A stretch of 50,433 nucleotides of DNA from Actinomycetota bacterium (GCA_963169235.1 CAUJCX010000013.1:1-50433); one strand, 5' to 3'; positions 32,746-42,550 are shown, numbered from the stretch's first letter. The notes: generated by a model not told the origin, from the letters alone. Program-made: numbers and translations.

Positions 32746-34308
32746 ATGTCCGCCGCTGACGCCCGGCGTCGCCTCGACGCGCTACGCGACGAGGCGCTGA
32801 ACGCCGGCTCGGAGCTGGCCGTGGAACGCCAGCACGCCCGGGGCAAGCTGACTGCGCGCGAGCGCATCGACCTGCTCTTGGATCCCGGCTCGTTCACCGA
32901 GCTCGACATGTTCACGCGCCACCGGGCGACGGCCTTCGGCGTCGACGCCCAACGCCCTTGGGGCGACGGCGTGGTCACCGGGCACGGCACCGTGGACGGG
33001 CGTCGCGTGTACGTGTTCAGCCAGGACTTCACGGTCTTCGGCGGCAGCCTGGGAGAGGTGTTCGCCGAGAAGATCGTCAAGGTGATGGACCTCGCCACCA
33101 AGATGGGCTGTCCCCTCATCGGCATCAACGACTCGGGCGGCGCGCGCATCCAGGAGGGCGTGGTGGCGCTGGCCGGGTACGCCGACATCTTCTTCCGCAA
33201 CGTCCGCGCCAGCGGGGTGGTGCCGCAGATCTCGGTGATCATGGGGCCCTGCGCGGGCGGGGCCGTCTACAGCCCCGCGATCACGGACTTCACGTTCATG
33301 GTGCGCGAGACCAGCCACATGTTCATCACGGGGCCCGACGTCATCAAGACGGTGACGGGCGAGACGGTCACCATGGAGGAACTGGGCGGGGCCGACGCGC
33401 ACCAGGCCCGCTCCGGGGTGTGCCACTTCGCGGCCGACGACGAGCCGGCGTGCCTCGAGATGGTGCGCGAGCTCTTGTCGTTCGTGCCCCAGAACAACCT
33501 TGAGGACGCTCCGCGCGTCCCCACCGCCGACCCCCGCGACCGCGTGGTGGACGAGCTGGCCGACATCATCCCCGACGCGCCCACCAAGCCGTACGACATG
33601 TCGCGCGTCATCGAGCTGGTGCTCGACGACGAGGACTTCTTCGAGGTGCAGCCGGGCTACGCGCCCAACATCGTGATCGGGTTCGGGCGCCTCGACGGGC
33701 GCTCGGTGGGCGTGGTGGGCAACCAGCCGAAGGCGCTGGCGGGCGTGCTCGACATCGACGCCAGCGTGAAGGCCGCCCGCTTCATCCGCTTCTGCGACGC
33801 GTTCAACATCCCGCTGATCACGTTCGTCGACGTCCCCGGGTTCCTGCCCGGCACCCAGCAGGAGTACGGCGGCATCATCCGGCACGGCGCGAAGCTGTTG
33901 TACGCGTACGCCGAGGCGACGGTGCCCAAGCTCACGGTGATCACCCGCAAGGCGTACGGCGGCGCGTACGACGTGATGGCCAGCAAGCACGTGGGCGCCG
34001 ACTTCAACGCCGCCTGGCCCACCGCCGAGGTGGCCGTCATGGGGCCGGACGGGGCCGTGAACATCGTGTTCAAGCGGGAGCTGGCCGAGGTGGAGGCCGC
34101 GGGTGGCGACGCCACCGCCCGCCGCGCCGAGCTGATCGAGGAGTACAAGGAGCGGTTCGCCAACCCGTACGTCGCGGCCGAGCGCGGCTACGTCGACGAC
34201 GTGATCGCCCCCGAGACGACCCGCGCGTGGCTCATCACGGCGCTGGACGCCTCGCTGACAAAACGCGAGCAGCCGGTGCCCCGCAAGCACGGCAACATCC
34301 CGCTGTGA
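32746..34308 (+). CDS. acyl-CoA carboxylase carboxyltransferase (beta) subunit, PccB/AccD type
   Basis: The subunit moves CO2 from carboxybiotin to acetyl- or propionyl-CoA, giving malonyl- or methylmalonyl-CoA. The protein is 520 residues, the normal size. Features are [32 protein letters not shown], the first oxyanion region [28 protein letters not shown], and in the second half [29 protein letters not shown] and [18 protein letters not shown] 32746 has AGGAG ten bases upstream. It starts an operon with the epsilon and alpha subunits through GTGA and ATGA overlaps. Substrate (acetyl- or propionyl-CoA) is not decided by what I can see; I did not identify the selecting residue. Confidence 0.95.
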   Translation: MSAADARRRLDALRDEALNAGSELAVERQHARGKLTARERIDLLLDPGSFTELDMFTRHRATAFGVDAQRPWGDGVVTGHGTVDGRRVYVFSQDFTVFGGSLGEVFAEKIVKVMDLATKMGCPLIGINDSGGARIQEGVVALAGYADIFFRNVRASGVVPQISVIMGPCAGGAVYSPAITDFTFMVRETSHMFITGPDVIKTVTGETVTMEELGGADAHQARSGVCHFAADDEPACLEMVRELLSFVPQNNLEDAPRVPTADPRDRVVDELADIIPDAPTKPYDMSRVIELVLDDEDFFEVQPGYAPNIVIGFGRLDGRSVGVVGNQPKALAGVLDIDASVKAARFIRFCDAFNIPLITFVDVPGFLPGTQQEYGGIIRHGAKLLYAYAEATVPKLTVITRKAYGGAYDVMASKHVGADFNAAWPTAEVAVMGPDGAVNIVFKRELAEVEAAGGDATARRAELIEEYKERFANPYVAAERGYVDDVIAPETTRAWLITALDASLTKREQPVPRKHGNIPL

Positions 34309-34514
34309 GCCGGGTCACGGTGACGCCGGCCGCACCCCCGGAGGTGGCCGCGGCCATCGTCGCGGCGGTGGCGGCGCTCGGGTCCGCCGGTGACGGGGCG
34401 CCGCCCGCACCCCCGCCGGGTGACGCGTGGCGGCGCAGGGCCCGGTGGGAGGGCCTGCACGCGGGGCAGGCGGTGGCAGACGGTGTGGCGATGACGACGA
34501 AGGGACGGGGATGA
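34305..34514 (+). CDS. acyl-CoA carboxylase epsilon subunit
   Basis: The protein is 69 residues. Actinobacterial acyl-CoA carboxylases carry a small epsilon subunit that stabilises the beta core. They start with a short beta strand ([11 protein letters not shown]), then a helix ([12 protein letters not shown]), a Pro-rich linker and a Trp/Arg end ([10 protein letters not shown]), all seen here. The GTG overlaps the beta-subunit stop as GTGA, and its TGA overlaps the alpha-subunit ATG as ATGA. Similarity is weak in absolute terms, but the position is decisive. Confidence 0.75.
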   Translation: MSRVTVTPAAPPEVAAAIVAAVAALGSAGDGAPPAPPPGDAWRRRARWEGLHAGQAVADGVAMTTKGRG

Positions 34515-36298
34515 CCGAGCGCACGTTCACGAAGGTGCTGGTGGCCAACCGCGGCGAGATCGCGATCCGCGTGTTCCGCACCTTGCGGGAGATGGGCATC
34601 GCGTCCGTCGCCGTCTACAGCGAGGCCGACCGGGACGCGCTGTTCGTCGGGTTCGCCGACGAGGCGTACCTCATCGGCCCGGGTCCCGCGTCCGAGAGCT
34701 ACCTGAAGGCCGACGTCATCGTGGACGTCGCCCTGCGGGCCGGGGCGCAGGCCGTGCATCCCGGGTACGGCTTCCTGGCCGAGAACGCGGGCTTCGCCCG
34801 TGCGTGCGCGGACGCGGGCCTGGTGTTCATCGGCCCGCCGCCGGAGGCCATCGACGCGATGGGATCCAAGATCGAGGCGCGGGCCCTGATGGACCGGGCG
34901 GGCGTGCCCATCGTGCCCGGCGTCACCGACCCGGTGGACACCGTCGACGACGCCCGGCGCATCGCGGCCGACATCGGCTACCCCGTGGCGGTGAAGGCGG
35001 CTGCGGGCGGCGGCGGCAAGGGCTTCCGGGTCGCGCTGGACGAGGACGCGCTCGCGGGCGCGTTCGACGGCGCCCGGCGCGAGAGCGAGAAGTTCTTCGC
35101 CGACTCCGTGGTGTACCTCGAGCGCTACCTGCCGCATCCCCGGCACGTCGAGGTGCAGATCCTCGCCGACACGCACGGCCGGTGCATCTGGCTGGGCGAG
35201 CGCGACTGCTCGGTGCAGCGCCGCCACCAGAAGCTGGTGGAGGAGACCCCCAGCCCGGTGGTGTCCGACGACCTGCGCCGGCGCATGGGCGAGGCCAGCG
35301 TGAAGGCCGCGGAGGCCGTGGGCTACGTCTCGGCCGGCACGCTGGAATACCTGGTGGCGGGCGAGGAGTTCTTCTTCCTCGAGATGAACACCCGCATCCA
35401 GGTGGAGCACACCATCACCGAGATGGTCACCGGGATCGACCTGGTGCGCGAGCAGGTGCGCATTGCGCAGGGCCTGCCGCTGGGCGTCGCCCAGGACGAC
35501 GTGGCCTCCCGCGGCCACGCGTTCGAGTGCCGCATCAACGCGGAGGACGCCGAGCAGCGGTTCGTGCCGAGCCCCGCCCGCATCACGGCGTACCGCGAGC
35601 CGACGGGCCCGGGCGTGCGGGTCGACTCGGGCGTGCGTGCCGGCACCGTGATCCCCGAGATCTACGACCCCATGGTGGCGAAGCTGATCGTGTGGGACGT
35701 CGACCGCGAGACGGCCCGGCGGCGCATGCTGCGCGCCCTCGGCGAGTACGTGGTGGAGGGCCCCGCGACGCTGATCCCGTTCCACCGCTGGCTGCTGTCG
35801 CAACAGGAGTTCATCGACGGGGGCGCGTGCCACGACGCGCTCGACGGCCTCGCGGCCAAGGCCACGCCGCTGCAGACCCCGGCCGATCAGCCGCCCGCCG
35901 TCCCGGGCGACGAGGCGCCGGAGCCCGCCGACGAGGTGGTGCGCGACATCACCGCCGAGGTGGACGGCCGCCGCTTCCAGGTGCGGCTGAGCGCCCCCGC
36001 CGGTACGTGGGGCGGGGGCGCGGCTACGGTCGCCCCGCGCGCCAAGGCCAAGAAGAACCGTGGTGGGGGTGCCGCCGGGTCCTCGGGCAACTCGGTCGTC
36101 AGCCCCATGCAGGGCACGGTGCTGAAGGTCAACGTCAGCGCGGGTCAGACGGTCGCGCAGGGCGACGTGGTGTGCGTGGTGGAGGCCATGAAGATGGAGA
36201 ACGAGGTGACCGCGCACCGCGACGGCGACGTCGCCGACGTGGCGGTGGCCGAGGGGCAGGCGGTCGACAGCGGGCAGGTGCTCTTGACCCTCGCTTAA
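34511..36298 (+). CDS. acyl-CoA carboxylase alpha subunit (biotin carboxylase plus biotin carrier)
   Basis: The subunit carboxylates biotin with ATP and bicarbonate and carries it to the beta subunit. The protein is 595 residues. The biotin carboxylase part (1-450) has KVLVANRGEIAIRVFRTLRE, HPGYGFLAENAGFA, the ATP loop VKAAAGGGGKGFRV, ERDCSVQRRHQKLVEE and EMNTRIQVEHTITEMVTG. After a linker rich in Pro, Ala and Lys comes the biotinyl domain with VVSPMQGTVLKV and EAMKMENEV, the lysine being the biotin site. Starts at ATG 34511 overlapping the epsilon gene. Confidence 0.96.
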   Translation: MTERTFTKVLVANRGEIAIRVFRTLREMGIASVAVYSEADRDALFVGFADEAYLIGPGPASESYLKADVIVDVALRAGAQAVHPGYGFLAENAGFARACADAGLVFIGPPPEAIDAMGSKIEARALMDRAGVPIVPGVTDPVDTVDDARRIAADIGYPVAVKAAAGGGGKGFRVALDEDALAGAFDGARRESEKFFADSVVYLERYLPHPRHVEVQILADTHGRCIWLGERDCSVQRRHQKLVEETPSPVVSDDLRRRMGEASVKAAEAVGYVSAGTLEYLVAGEEFFFLEMNTRIQVEHTITEMVTGIDLVREQVRIAQGLPLGVAQDDVASRGHAFECRINAEDAEQRFVPSPARITAYREPTGPGVRVDSGVRAGTVIPEIYDPMVAKLIVWDVDRETARRRMLRALGEYVVEGPATLIPFHRWLLSQQEFIDGGACHDALDGLAAKATPLQTPADQPPAVPGDEAPEPADEVVRDITAEVDGRRFQVRLSAPAGTWGGGAATVAPRAKAKKNRGGGAAGSSGNSVVSPMQGTVLKVNVSAGQTVAQGDVVCVVEAMKMENEVTAHRDGDVADVAVAEGQAVDSGQVLLTLA

Positions 36299-36372
36299 CC
36301 AGGCGGCCAGATCGCGGTGGCCAAGGGCGTGCGGAGCGCCGGTAACGAATGGTCCCCCCCGTGGGTTGAGTA

Positions 36373-36406
36373 GGTGTCTGGCCCCCCGGGGGGGGCCGTG
36401 GACACC
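36373..36406 (+). terminator. terminator hairpin after the acyl-CoA carboxylase operon
   Basis: GGTGTC pairs with GACACC outside, and GGCCCCCC with GGGGGGCC inside, giving a long, very stable stem. It lies before the -10 of the GtrA-like gene. Confidence 0.7.
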
Positions 36407-36416
36407 GTGCTGCGCC

Positions 36417-36422
36417 TACATT
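36417..36422 (+). promoter_or_regulatory. -10 element of the GtrA-like gene
   Basis: TACATT, eight bases before ATG 36431, with no Shine-Dalgarno sequence. Confidence 0.45.
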
Positions 36423-36430
36423 GGACACCA

Positions 36431-36925
36431 ATGACTCCGCCAGTTTCTCCACTCGCACCCGAAGCCGTTCTCGACCCGTCGGTCGCCGGCTACGGCACCG
36501 CCGCCGACACCACGCTGGGGCGTGTCGAGCGCCTCGCGCTCCGCCGCTCGCAGGCGCTGCGGTTCGTGCGCTTCGCGATCGTCGGCGGGCTGGCGTCGAT
36601 CGTCTACCTCAGCCTCACCCAGGTCTTCATGGTGATGGGCGCGCACTACATGTCGGCGGCCACCGCCGCGTTCGCGTGCGCCATCGTCACCAACTTCGCG
36701 GTCAACAAGAGCTGGACGTTCCGCGGCCGCGGTGAGCGCCACGTGCTGGCCCAGCTCGTCGGCTTCGCCGGCGTGCAGGTGGCGATGATGGTCATCAACC
36801 TCTCGGCCCTGTTCGTCGTGGTCGACAAGCTGGACGTCTCCCCCGTCGTGCTGGGGCAGTTGCTGGTGGCCGCGGTGCTGCTGCCGGTCAACTTCCTCGC
36901 CAGCCGGCGCTGGGGTTTCCGCTAG
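36431..36925 (+). CDS. GtrA-like membrane protein
   Basis: The protein is 164 residues. After a soluble stretch of 40 residues come four transmembrane helices with the GtrA pattern: RFVRFAIVGGLASIVYLSL, the second helix ending FAVNKSWTFRGRG, VAMMVINLSALFVVV and VNFLASRRWGFR. GtrA proteins are thought to flip undecaprenyl-linked sugars or assist cell-surface polysaccharide synthesis. The polysaccharide deacetylase gene follows after 20 nt but has its own -10. Confidence 0.88.
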   Translation: MTPPVSPLAPEAVLDPSVAGYGTAADTTLGRVERLALRRSQALRFVRFAIVGGLASIVYLSLTQVFMVMGAHYMSAATAAFACAIVTNFAVNKSWTFRGRGERHVLAQLVGFAGVQVAMMVINLSALFVVVDKLDVSPVVLGQLLVAAVLLPVNFLASRRWGFR

Positions 36926-36933
36926 TCACCGGT

Positions 36934-36939
36934 TATCCT
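36934..36939 (+). promoter_or_regulatory. -10 element of the second deacetylase gene
   Basis: TATCCT, six bases before ATG 36946, with no Shine-Dalgarno sequence. Confidence 0.5.
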
Positions 36940-36945
36940 CGGGGC

Positions 36946-37893
36946 ATGAGCGTTCGCGCGAACGAGGGCGGTTGGCGGGCGCTGGTCATCGGCTACCACA
37001 ACGTCGCCCCCACGCCGTTCTGGAGCGCGCCGCCCGACGCGGGCCTGCGCGGGTTGGCCGAGCAGGTGCGGTGGTTCCGGCGCATGGGCACCATCGTGCC
37101 CCTCCGGCACATCGTGGCGGCCATCGCGGAGGGGCGGCCGCTGCCCCGGCGGGCCATCGCGCTGACGTTCGACGACGGCTACCGCGACAACGTCGAGAGG
37201 GCGATGCCGCTGCTGGACCGCATGGGCGTGCCCGCCACGTTCTTCCTGGTGCCCGGTTTCCTGGATGGCGACGTGCAGGCGTGGTGGGAGGTGTCGTCGT
37301 GGGCGGTGCACCACGCCACCCGCCCCATGACCGAGGTGGCCGGGCACAGCGTGCCGGGCGGCGACGTCACCGACCCACGGGTGCGCGTGTTCATGGAGGC
37401 GGCCAAGGCGGTCGACACCGACACGCGTGAGCGCTGGGTGGCCGAGCTGGTCGACGGTCTCGCGCCGGCCGGCGAGAACCCCCTGCCGGGCCTGTTCATG
37501 AACTGGGACGAGGCCCGCACGCTGGCGGGTCGCATGGACGTGGGGTCGCACACCCAGCGCCACGCCATCCTCAGCCGGGAGACCCCCGCCGACCAGCACG
37601 ACGACCTGCAGGGAGCCCGCACGCGCCTTCAGGCCGAGCTGGGGGTCGGGGTGGAGCTGTTGGCGTACCCCAACGGGCAGCCCGACGACGTCAGCACCGA
37701 CACCGTCGCCGCCGCCCGCGACGCCGGGCACACCGGCGCCGTGACCACCGTCGACGGCTGGACATCGTCCGCCGCGGACCCGCTCACCGTACCCCGCTTC
37801 GTGCTCGACCCGATGTCGGGTCGGCGGGGGCTGCGCAAGCTCGTCCGCAGCCCGGGCTTCGCGCGGTTCCTCGCATCGGGTCCGCTGCGCTGA
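36946..37893 (+). CDS. polysaccharide deacetylase family protein
   Basis: The protein is 315 residues without signal peptide. The NodB-type core has YHNVAPTPFW near the N-terminus, the aspartates in ALTFDDGYRDNVE (about residues 73-85), VPATFFLVPGFLDG, the metal histidines in VGSHTQRHAILSR and LLAYPNGQPDDVS. A long insertion separates the catalytic halves. Proteins of this shape often act on sugar polymers at the inner face or are exported without a classical signal. It follows the GtrA-like gene and probably belongs to envelope polysaccharide metabolism. It is not a close copy of the deacetylase at 11341. Confidence 0.88.
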   Translation: MSVRANEGGWRALVIGYHNVAPTPFWSAPPDAGLRGLAEQVRWFRRMGTIVPLRHIVAAIAEGRPLPRRAIALTFDDGYRDNVERAMPLLDRMGVPATFFLVPGFLDGDVQAWWEVSSWAVHHATRPMTEVAGHSVPGGDVTDPRVRVFMEAAKAVDTDTRERWVAELVDGLAPAGENPLPGLFMNWDEARTLAGRMDVGSHTQRHAILSRETPADQHDDLQGARTRLQAELGVGVELLAYPNGQPDDVSTDTVAAARDAGHTGAVTTVDGWTSSAADPLTVPRFVLDPMSGRRGLRKLVRSPGFARFLASGPLR

Positions 37894-37922
37894 ACCCCGC
37901 GGGGGCGCGGCACGCGGTCCGG

Positions 37923-37928
37923 TATCGT
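37923..37928 (+). promoter_or_regulatory. -10 element of the STAS gene
   Basis: TATCGT, six bases before ATG 37935. Confidence 0.5.
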
Positions 37929-37934
37929 CAGGGC

Positions 37935-38303
37935 ATGGCCCTGCAGATGTCCACGCGCCGTGAGGGCGACGTCCTCATCGTGATCCTGGAGGGCGAGCTC
38001 GACATCTACACGGTGGCCGGTTTCCGCGAGCGCCTCGACACCGTCACCCCGCCGCCCCGGGCGATGGTGTTCGACCTGTCGTCCGTGACGCTGCTCGACT
38101 CGTCCGGCCTTGGCGCCCTGGTGGGCGTGCTCAACCAGGCCGCGCCGGACGGCGGGCGCGTCGGGCTGGCGTGCCCCGCGGAGCGGCTGCGTACCGTGTT
38201 CCGGGTGACGGGGCTGGAGGACGCGTTCGTGTTCGCCGACGACGTGCCCGGCGTGCAGGAGGCCCTGGCGCACCCGCCCGCCCCGCCGGTTGATCCCCAG
38301 TGA
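37935..38303 (+). CDS. STAS-domain anti-sigma factor antagonist
   Basis: The protein is 122 residues: a single STAS domain with VLIVILEGELDIYTVAGFRERL, VFDLSSVTLLDSSGLGALVG (the serine in DSSGLG, residues 55-60, is the usual phosphorylation site) and LRTVFRVTGLEDAFVFADD. Such proteins bind and inhibit anti-sigma kinases of the SpoIIAB/RsbW type. No anti-sigma kinase is nearby. The serS gene follows in the same frame after 12 nt, so the two may be co-transcribed. Confidence 0.9.
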   Translation: MALQMSTRREGDVLIVILEGELDIYTVAGFRERLDTVTPPPRAMVFDLSSVTLLDSSGLGALVGVLNQAAPDGGRVGLACPAERLRTVFRVTGLEDAFVFADDVPGVQEALAHPPAPPVDPQ

Positions 38304-38315
38304 TGGAGTGACGCG

Positions 38316-39581
38316 ATTCTCGACCTGAAGCTCATCCGCAACGAACCTGACGCGGTACGCGCCGCGCTCGTCCGCCGCGATGCGGACGCGCCGCTCGATC
38401 GCCTGCTGGAGGTCGACGGCGATGCCCGTGCGCTGCGCACGCGGGTGGAGGAGGTACGCGCGGAACGCGGCCGCGCCTCGAAGGCCATCGGCGAGGCGAA
38501 GCGCGCGGGACGCGACAGCGCGGCCGAGGAGGCCGCCGCCCGCGAGCTGGGCGAGACCCTGGCCCGCGACGAGGAGGCGCTGCGGCAGGTGGAGCACGAG
38601 CGCCACGAGCTGCTCATCTCGCTGCCCAACCTGGCGCACCCGGACGCACCGGACGGAGGCGAGGACGACGCGGTGTGCGTGCGGGAGGTGGGCACGCGCC
38701 CGCAGTTCGACTTCGAGCCCCGCGACCACGTGACCATCGCGGAGGGCCTGGGGGGGCTCGAGATCGCGCAGGCGGCGAAGGTCTCCGGGGCCCGCTTCGC
38801 GTACCTCATGGGGCCGCTGGTACGGCTGCAGCTCGCATTGGTGAACCACGCCGTCGCGGCGGTGGAGCGGGCCGGGTTCGTGCCCGTGGTGCCGCCCGTG
38901 CTGGTGCGCGAGGAGGCCATGTACGCCACGGGGTTCTTCCCCACCGACCGCAGCAACATCTACGCGCTGGCCGACGACGACCTGTTCCTGGTGGGGACGT
39001 CCGAGGTGCCGCTGGCGGGGCTGGGCCACGACCGCATCCTCGACGCCGACGAGCTGCCGCTGCGCTACGCGGGTATCAGCAGCTGCTTCCGGCGCGAGTC
39101 GGGCGCCGCGGGCCGCGACACCGGCGGCATCTTCCGCGTGCACCAGTTCGACAAGGTCGAGATGTTCTCGTTCTGCGCGCCCGAGAGCTCGGACGACGAG
39201 CACGCCCGCATCCTGGCGGTCGAGGAGGAGATCCTCACCAACCTGGGCCTCCACTACCGCGTGATGGACATCGCGGTGGGCGACCTGGGCGCCCCGGCCT
39301 ACCGCAAGTTCGACCTCGAGGCGTGGCTGCCCGGGCAGGGGCGGTTCCGGGAGCTGACGTCGTGCTCCAACTGCACCGATTTCCAGGCGCGGCGGCTCAA
39401 CTGCCGCATGCGCGACGGCAAGGTGACCCGCACCGTCCACACGCTCAACGGCACGGCGACGGCCCTGGGGCGCACCATCATCGCGGTGCTCGAGACCCAC
39501 CAGCGCGAGGACGGATCAGTGGCGGTGCCGGAGGCGCTGCAGCAGTTCGGCGCGCCGGCCCTGCTGGTGCCGCCGGGCTGA
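38316..39581 (+). CDS. serS: seryl-tRNA synthetase (apparent ATT start)
   Basis: The enzyme charges tRNA-Ser. Starting at ATT 38316 the protein is 421 residues and begins (M)LDLKLIRNEPDAVRAAL, the standard SerS N-terminus, followed by the coiled-coil arm (about 30-105). Class II motif 2 is CFRRESGAAGRDTGGIFRVH and motif 3 is LGRTIIAVLETHQ. Between the STAS stop (38301-38303) and the domain there is no ATG, GTG or TTG. ATT occupies exactly the expected methionine and has GGAG (38305-38308) seven bases upstream. The next usual start, GTG 38445, would remove 43 residues of the tRNA-binding arm. A sequencing error (ATT for ATG) is the main alternative. Confidence 0.93.
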   Translation: MLDLKLIRNEPDAVRAALVRRDADAPLDRLLEVDGDARALRTRVEEVRAERGRASKAIGEAKRAGRDSAAEEAAARELGETLARDEEALRQVEHERHELLISLPNLAHPDAPDGGEDDAVCVREVGTRPQFDFEPRDHVTIAEGLGGLEIAQAAKVSGARFAYLMGPLVRLQLALVNHAVAAVERAGFVPVVPPVLVREEAMYATGFFPTDRSNIYALADDDLFLVGTSEVPLAGLGHDRILDADELPLRYAGISSCFRRESGAAGRDTGGIFRVHQFDKVEMFSFCAPESSDDEHARILAVEEEILTNLGLHYRVMDIAVGDLGAPAYRKFDLEAWLPGQGRFRELTSCSNCTDFQARRLNCRMRDGKVTRTVHTLNGTATALGRTIIAVLETHQREDGSVAVPEALQQFGAPALLVPPG

Positions 39582-39614
39582 CCCGCCCCGGGCGGCGCCG
39601 CGCGCGCCGGTGGC

Positions 39615-40925
39615 TCAGCTGTTCGGCGGGGCCGCGGCGTTGTCGGTGCGGTCCTCGGTGACCGACACCAGCACCACCCGGGTGCCCCGCGTCGCCTCCA
39701 CCTGGAACGTCCAGCCGTCCACCGTCACCGAGTCGCCGGTGCGGGGCAGGCGGCCCAGGCGGGTGAAGATGAGGCCCCCGACGCTGGTGACCGACTCGTC
39801 CTCCACCTCCACCGAGTAGTCGGCGAGGTCCTCCAGCGGCACGCTGCCGCGCACGATCAGGCGCCCATCAGGTGCGGTCGACACGGGCGGGCCGCTGTCG
39901 CGCTCGTCGTCGATCTCGCCCACGATCTCCTCGACGATGTCCTCGACCGTCACGACGCCGGCCATCTCGCCGTACTCGTCCAGCGCCACGGCCAGCGACG
40001 TGTGCTGAAGCTGGAGCTGCTGCAGCACGTCGTCGGCGGGCTGCGTCTCGGGCACGAACAGCGGCGGTGATGCGGCCTTGCTGGCCGGTGCCTCCTCGCC
40101 GTACTCGAACATGGCCCGCACCAGGTCGCTGAGGTGGGTGACGCCCACCACGCCTTCGAGGTCGATCACCGGGTAGCGGCTGTGGCGCGCCTCGATCGCG
40201 CGGGTGACGGCCTCCTTCAGCGGCAGGTCGTGGGCGATGGTGCGTACCTCGGGGCGGGGGGTCATGATGTCGCGGCACAGCGTGTCGCCCAGGGAGAACA
40301 CGCCCTCGAGCATGTCGGCCTCCTCGGGCTCGATGGTGCCGCCCTCCTCTCCCTGCGCGATCAGAAGCTGCAGGTCCTCGGGCGTCGACGCCATCTCGTG
40401 GGCGGTGGCGGGCTCGATGCCGGCCTTGCGCACCAGCCAGTTGCCGGCGCCGTTGAACACGTGGATCAACGGCTGGAACGCGACGCGGAACGCCTCCAGC
40501 GGGCGCGCCACGTAGCGGGCCGTGTCCTCGGCGCGCTGCAGTGCGACGTTCTTGGGGGCGAGCTCGCCCACCACCATGTGCAGGGCGGTGATGATGAGGA
40601 ACGCGATCACGAACGTGGCGAAGTGGACGCCCCCGGCGCCCATGCCCAGTTGCTCGAACGCGGGTCGGAACAGCCGCGCGAACGCGGGCTCGCCCAGCCA
40701 GCCCAGACCCAGGCTGGCCAGCGTGATGCCCAGCTGGCACGCCGCCAGGTAGCGGTCCATGTGGCGCGCCTGCTTGGCGGCCAGCTCGGCCGTGCCGACG
40801 CCCTCCGCGGCCATCTGGTCGAGGCGTGTCAGGCGCGCGCGGGCGAGTCCGAACTCGGCGGCGACGAAGAACCCATTGAGCGCCACCAGCAGTAGCGCCG
40901 CGATGATCTGGACCGTGCTAGTCAA
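39615..40925 (-). CDS. CorC/HlyC-type membrane protein with CBS domains
   Basis: The protein is 436 residues. A CNNM/DUF21 membrane domain (1-180, [40 protein letters not shown]) precedes two CBS domains (about 205-320, [47 protein letters not shown]) and a C-terminal CorC_HlyC domain (about 345-430, [19 protein letters not shown]). Relatives are implicated in magnesium export or homeostasis. The start TTG 40925 has AAGGGGACCG upstream, and TAAGAT (40951-40956, minus strand) is a suitable -10. Convergent with serS. Confidence 0.92.
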   Translation of the reverse strand: MTSTVQIIAALLLVALNGFFVAAEFGLARARLTRLDQMAAEGVGTAELAAKQARHMDRYLAACQLGITLASLGLGWLGEPAFARLFRPAFEQLGMGAGGVHFATFVIAFLIITALHMVVGELAPKNVALQRAEDTARYVARPLEAFRVAFQPLIHVFNGAGNWLVRKAGIEPATAHEMASTPEDLQLLIAQGEEGGTIEPEEADMLEGVFSLGDTLCRDIMTPRPEVRTIAHDLPLKEAVTRAIEARHSRYPVIDLEGVVGVTHLSDLVRAMFEYGEEAPASKAASPPLFVPETQPADDVLQQLQLQHTSLAVALDEYGEMAGVVTVEDIVEEIVGEIDDERDSGPPVSTAPDGRLIVRGSVPLEDLADYSVEVEDESVTSVGGLIFTRLGRLPRTGDSVTVDGWTFQVEATRGTRVVLVSVTEDRTDNAAAPPNS

Positions 40926-40991
40926 CGGTCCCCTTGGCAGTCACGTGCGCATCTTACCGTGCGCACCGCGTGCCGCCGGGCCGTGCGCCGT

Positions 40992-42089
40992 TCACGCCCC
41001 CACCGGCGCGACGGGACGCAGCGTGATCAGCTCGCCATAGAGGCGCGCCAGCCGCTGCGCGTTGCGTTCGGCGGTGAACTGGCGGCGCACGTCGGCGACG
41101 CGGCGTCGCAGGGCCACCACGTCGGCGTCGCGGACGGCGGCCGCGGCATCCTCCGGTCGGCGCAGCACGATGCCGACGCCCTCCGCGGCGACGAAGCGGG
41201 CCAGCGCGGCGTGCGGCAGAGTGAGGATGGGCAACCCGCACCCCAGGTACTCGAACGCCTTGTTGGGAAGCGCCGTGTCGATGTGGGCGCGGTTGAGCGT
41301 GTCGTTGAACCCCGCCCAGCCCCAGTCGTACTCGGGCAGGAGCGTCATGAGCTCCGAAGGGGAGACGGGGTCGTGGTACGTGGCCCCGATCTCGTCGGCC
41401 AGGGCCCGGTACGCGGGCTGCGGCCGGGACGGGCGGATGCTGAGGTCGAAACCCTGCGCGGCGAGCACCGTGAAGATCTCCCGCAGGTCGTAGTGGCTGC
41501 CGTTGTCGGACAGGCTGCCCTGGTAGACGACGCGGGGACGGGGCCCGTGCGGACGTTCGGGTGGGGGGATCTGGGCGGGGATGTCGGCGTCGAGCGGCGC
41601 GTTGGGGAGGATCATGGTGCGCGCCGGCAGGCGGTAGCGGGCGGCGAGCTGCGCCAGTACCTCGTCCGACACGGTGACCAGGGCATCCGAGTCCTCCGTG
41701 GCCCGGCGCTCCATCTCGGCCGGGTCGGTGGGGTCGGGGAAGCCGTCCTCGTACGGCGTGGCCCGCAGGCTCTGCATGTCGTGCACGTCGTGCACGATGG
41801 GCACGCGCCCGCCGCAGACCGTCTGCGCCAGCACGGTGAGCGAGTCCGGCAGGTTGTGGCTGTGGATGACGTCCGGCGCGAACGCGTCGATGGCGTGGGC
41901 AAGATCGGCCGCGGGGTCGTCCATGCGGAACCACTGGTCGAACAGCTCGTCGCCGGATCCGTAGAACTCGGTCAGCGTCTGGCCCTGTGCCGCGAACCCC
42001 AGCGTCAGGTCGGGGACGGCGCTGCGCAGCCCGGTGGCGCACTTCAGCGCCCGGATGCACGGCTGGCGCTGGATGAAGAGCACCCTCAT
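40992..42089 (-). CDS. glycosyltransferase (GT4-like)
   Basis: The protein is 365 residues. It begins MRVLFIQRQPC, has the first Rossmann half with FAPDVIHSHNLPD and VPIVHDVHD, and the second with RVVYQGSLSDNGSHYDL and the nucleotide-sugar end PNKAFEYLGCGLPIL, as in family GT4. The ATG at 42089 overlaps the acetyltransferase stop as ATGA, so the two are coupled. The pair probably builds or decorates a surface glycan; donor and acceptor are unknown. Confidence 0.85.
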   Translation of the reverse strand: MRVLFIQRQPCIRALKCATGLRSAVPDLTLGFAAQGQTLTEFYGSGDELFDQWFRMDDPAADLAHAIDAFAPDVIHSHNLPDSLTVLAQTVCGGRVPIVHDVHDMQSLRATPYEDGFPDPTDPAEMERRATEDSDALVTVSDEVLAQLAARYRLPARTMILPNAPLDADIPAQIPPPERPHGPRPRVVYQGSLSDNGSHYDLREIFTVLAAQGFDLSIRPSRPQPAYRALADEIGATYHDPVSPSELMTLLPEYDWGWAGFNDTLNRAHIDTALPNKAFEYLGCGLPILTLPHAALARFVAAEGVGIVLRRPEDAAAAVRDADVVALRRRVADVRRQFTAERNAQRLARLYGELITLRPVAPVGA

Positions 42090-42550
42090 GAGCGGCGGTT
42101 CTTGATCACCTTGGCGGGGTTGCCGACGGCGACCCCCCACGGCTCGACGTCCTTGGTGACCACGGCGCCGGCGCCGACGATGGCCCCGTCGCCGATGGTG
42201 ACGCCGGGGAGGATGCATACGCCCATGCCCACCCATACGCCCGCGCCGATCGTGACCGGCCGGTTCTCCCAGCCTTGCTCGGGGATGGGGCGGCTGGGGT
42301 CGGTCTCGTGGTTGGCGGTGTGGATCATCGTGCCCGGCCCGATGATGGTGCCGTCACCGATGCGCAGGCCGCCGAACCCGTTGACGAAGCACCCCACGTT
42401 GAACCCGACCTTGTCCCCCATCTCGATCTCATTGCCGTTGAGCCACACGATCTGGTCGATGTAGAAGCATCCTTCTCCGACGCGCCTGGCGTCATGCGGC
42501 CGGAACGGGATGACGCGTTTGGACGTGTCGGTGATCATCATCGGGGGCAC
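42086..42550 (-). CDS. left-handed beta-helix acyltransferase (acetyltransferase)
   Basis: The protein is 154 residues from GTG 42550; starts at ATG 42541 or 42538 are also possible. The hexapeptide repeats are clear: IEMGDKVGFNVGCFVNGFGG, LRIGDGTIIGPGTMIHTANH, VTIGAGVWVGMGVCILPGV and TIGDGAIVGAGAVVTKDV, ending VGNPAKVIKNR as in maltose/galactoside O-acetyltransferases. The histidine in IHTANHE fits the catalytic residue. Operon with the glycosyltransferase. Confidence 0.87.
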   Translation of the reverse strand: MPPMMITDTSKRVIPFRPHDARRVGEGCFYIDQIVWLNGNEIEMGDKVGFNVGCFVNGFGGLRIGDGTIIGPGTMIHTANHETDPSRPIPEQGWENRPVTIGAGVWVGMGVCILPGVTIGDGAIVGAGAVVTKDVEPWGVAVGNPAKVIKNRRS

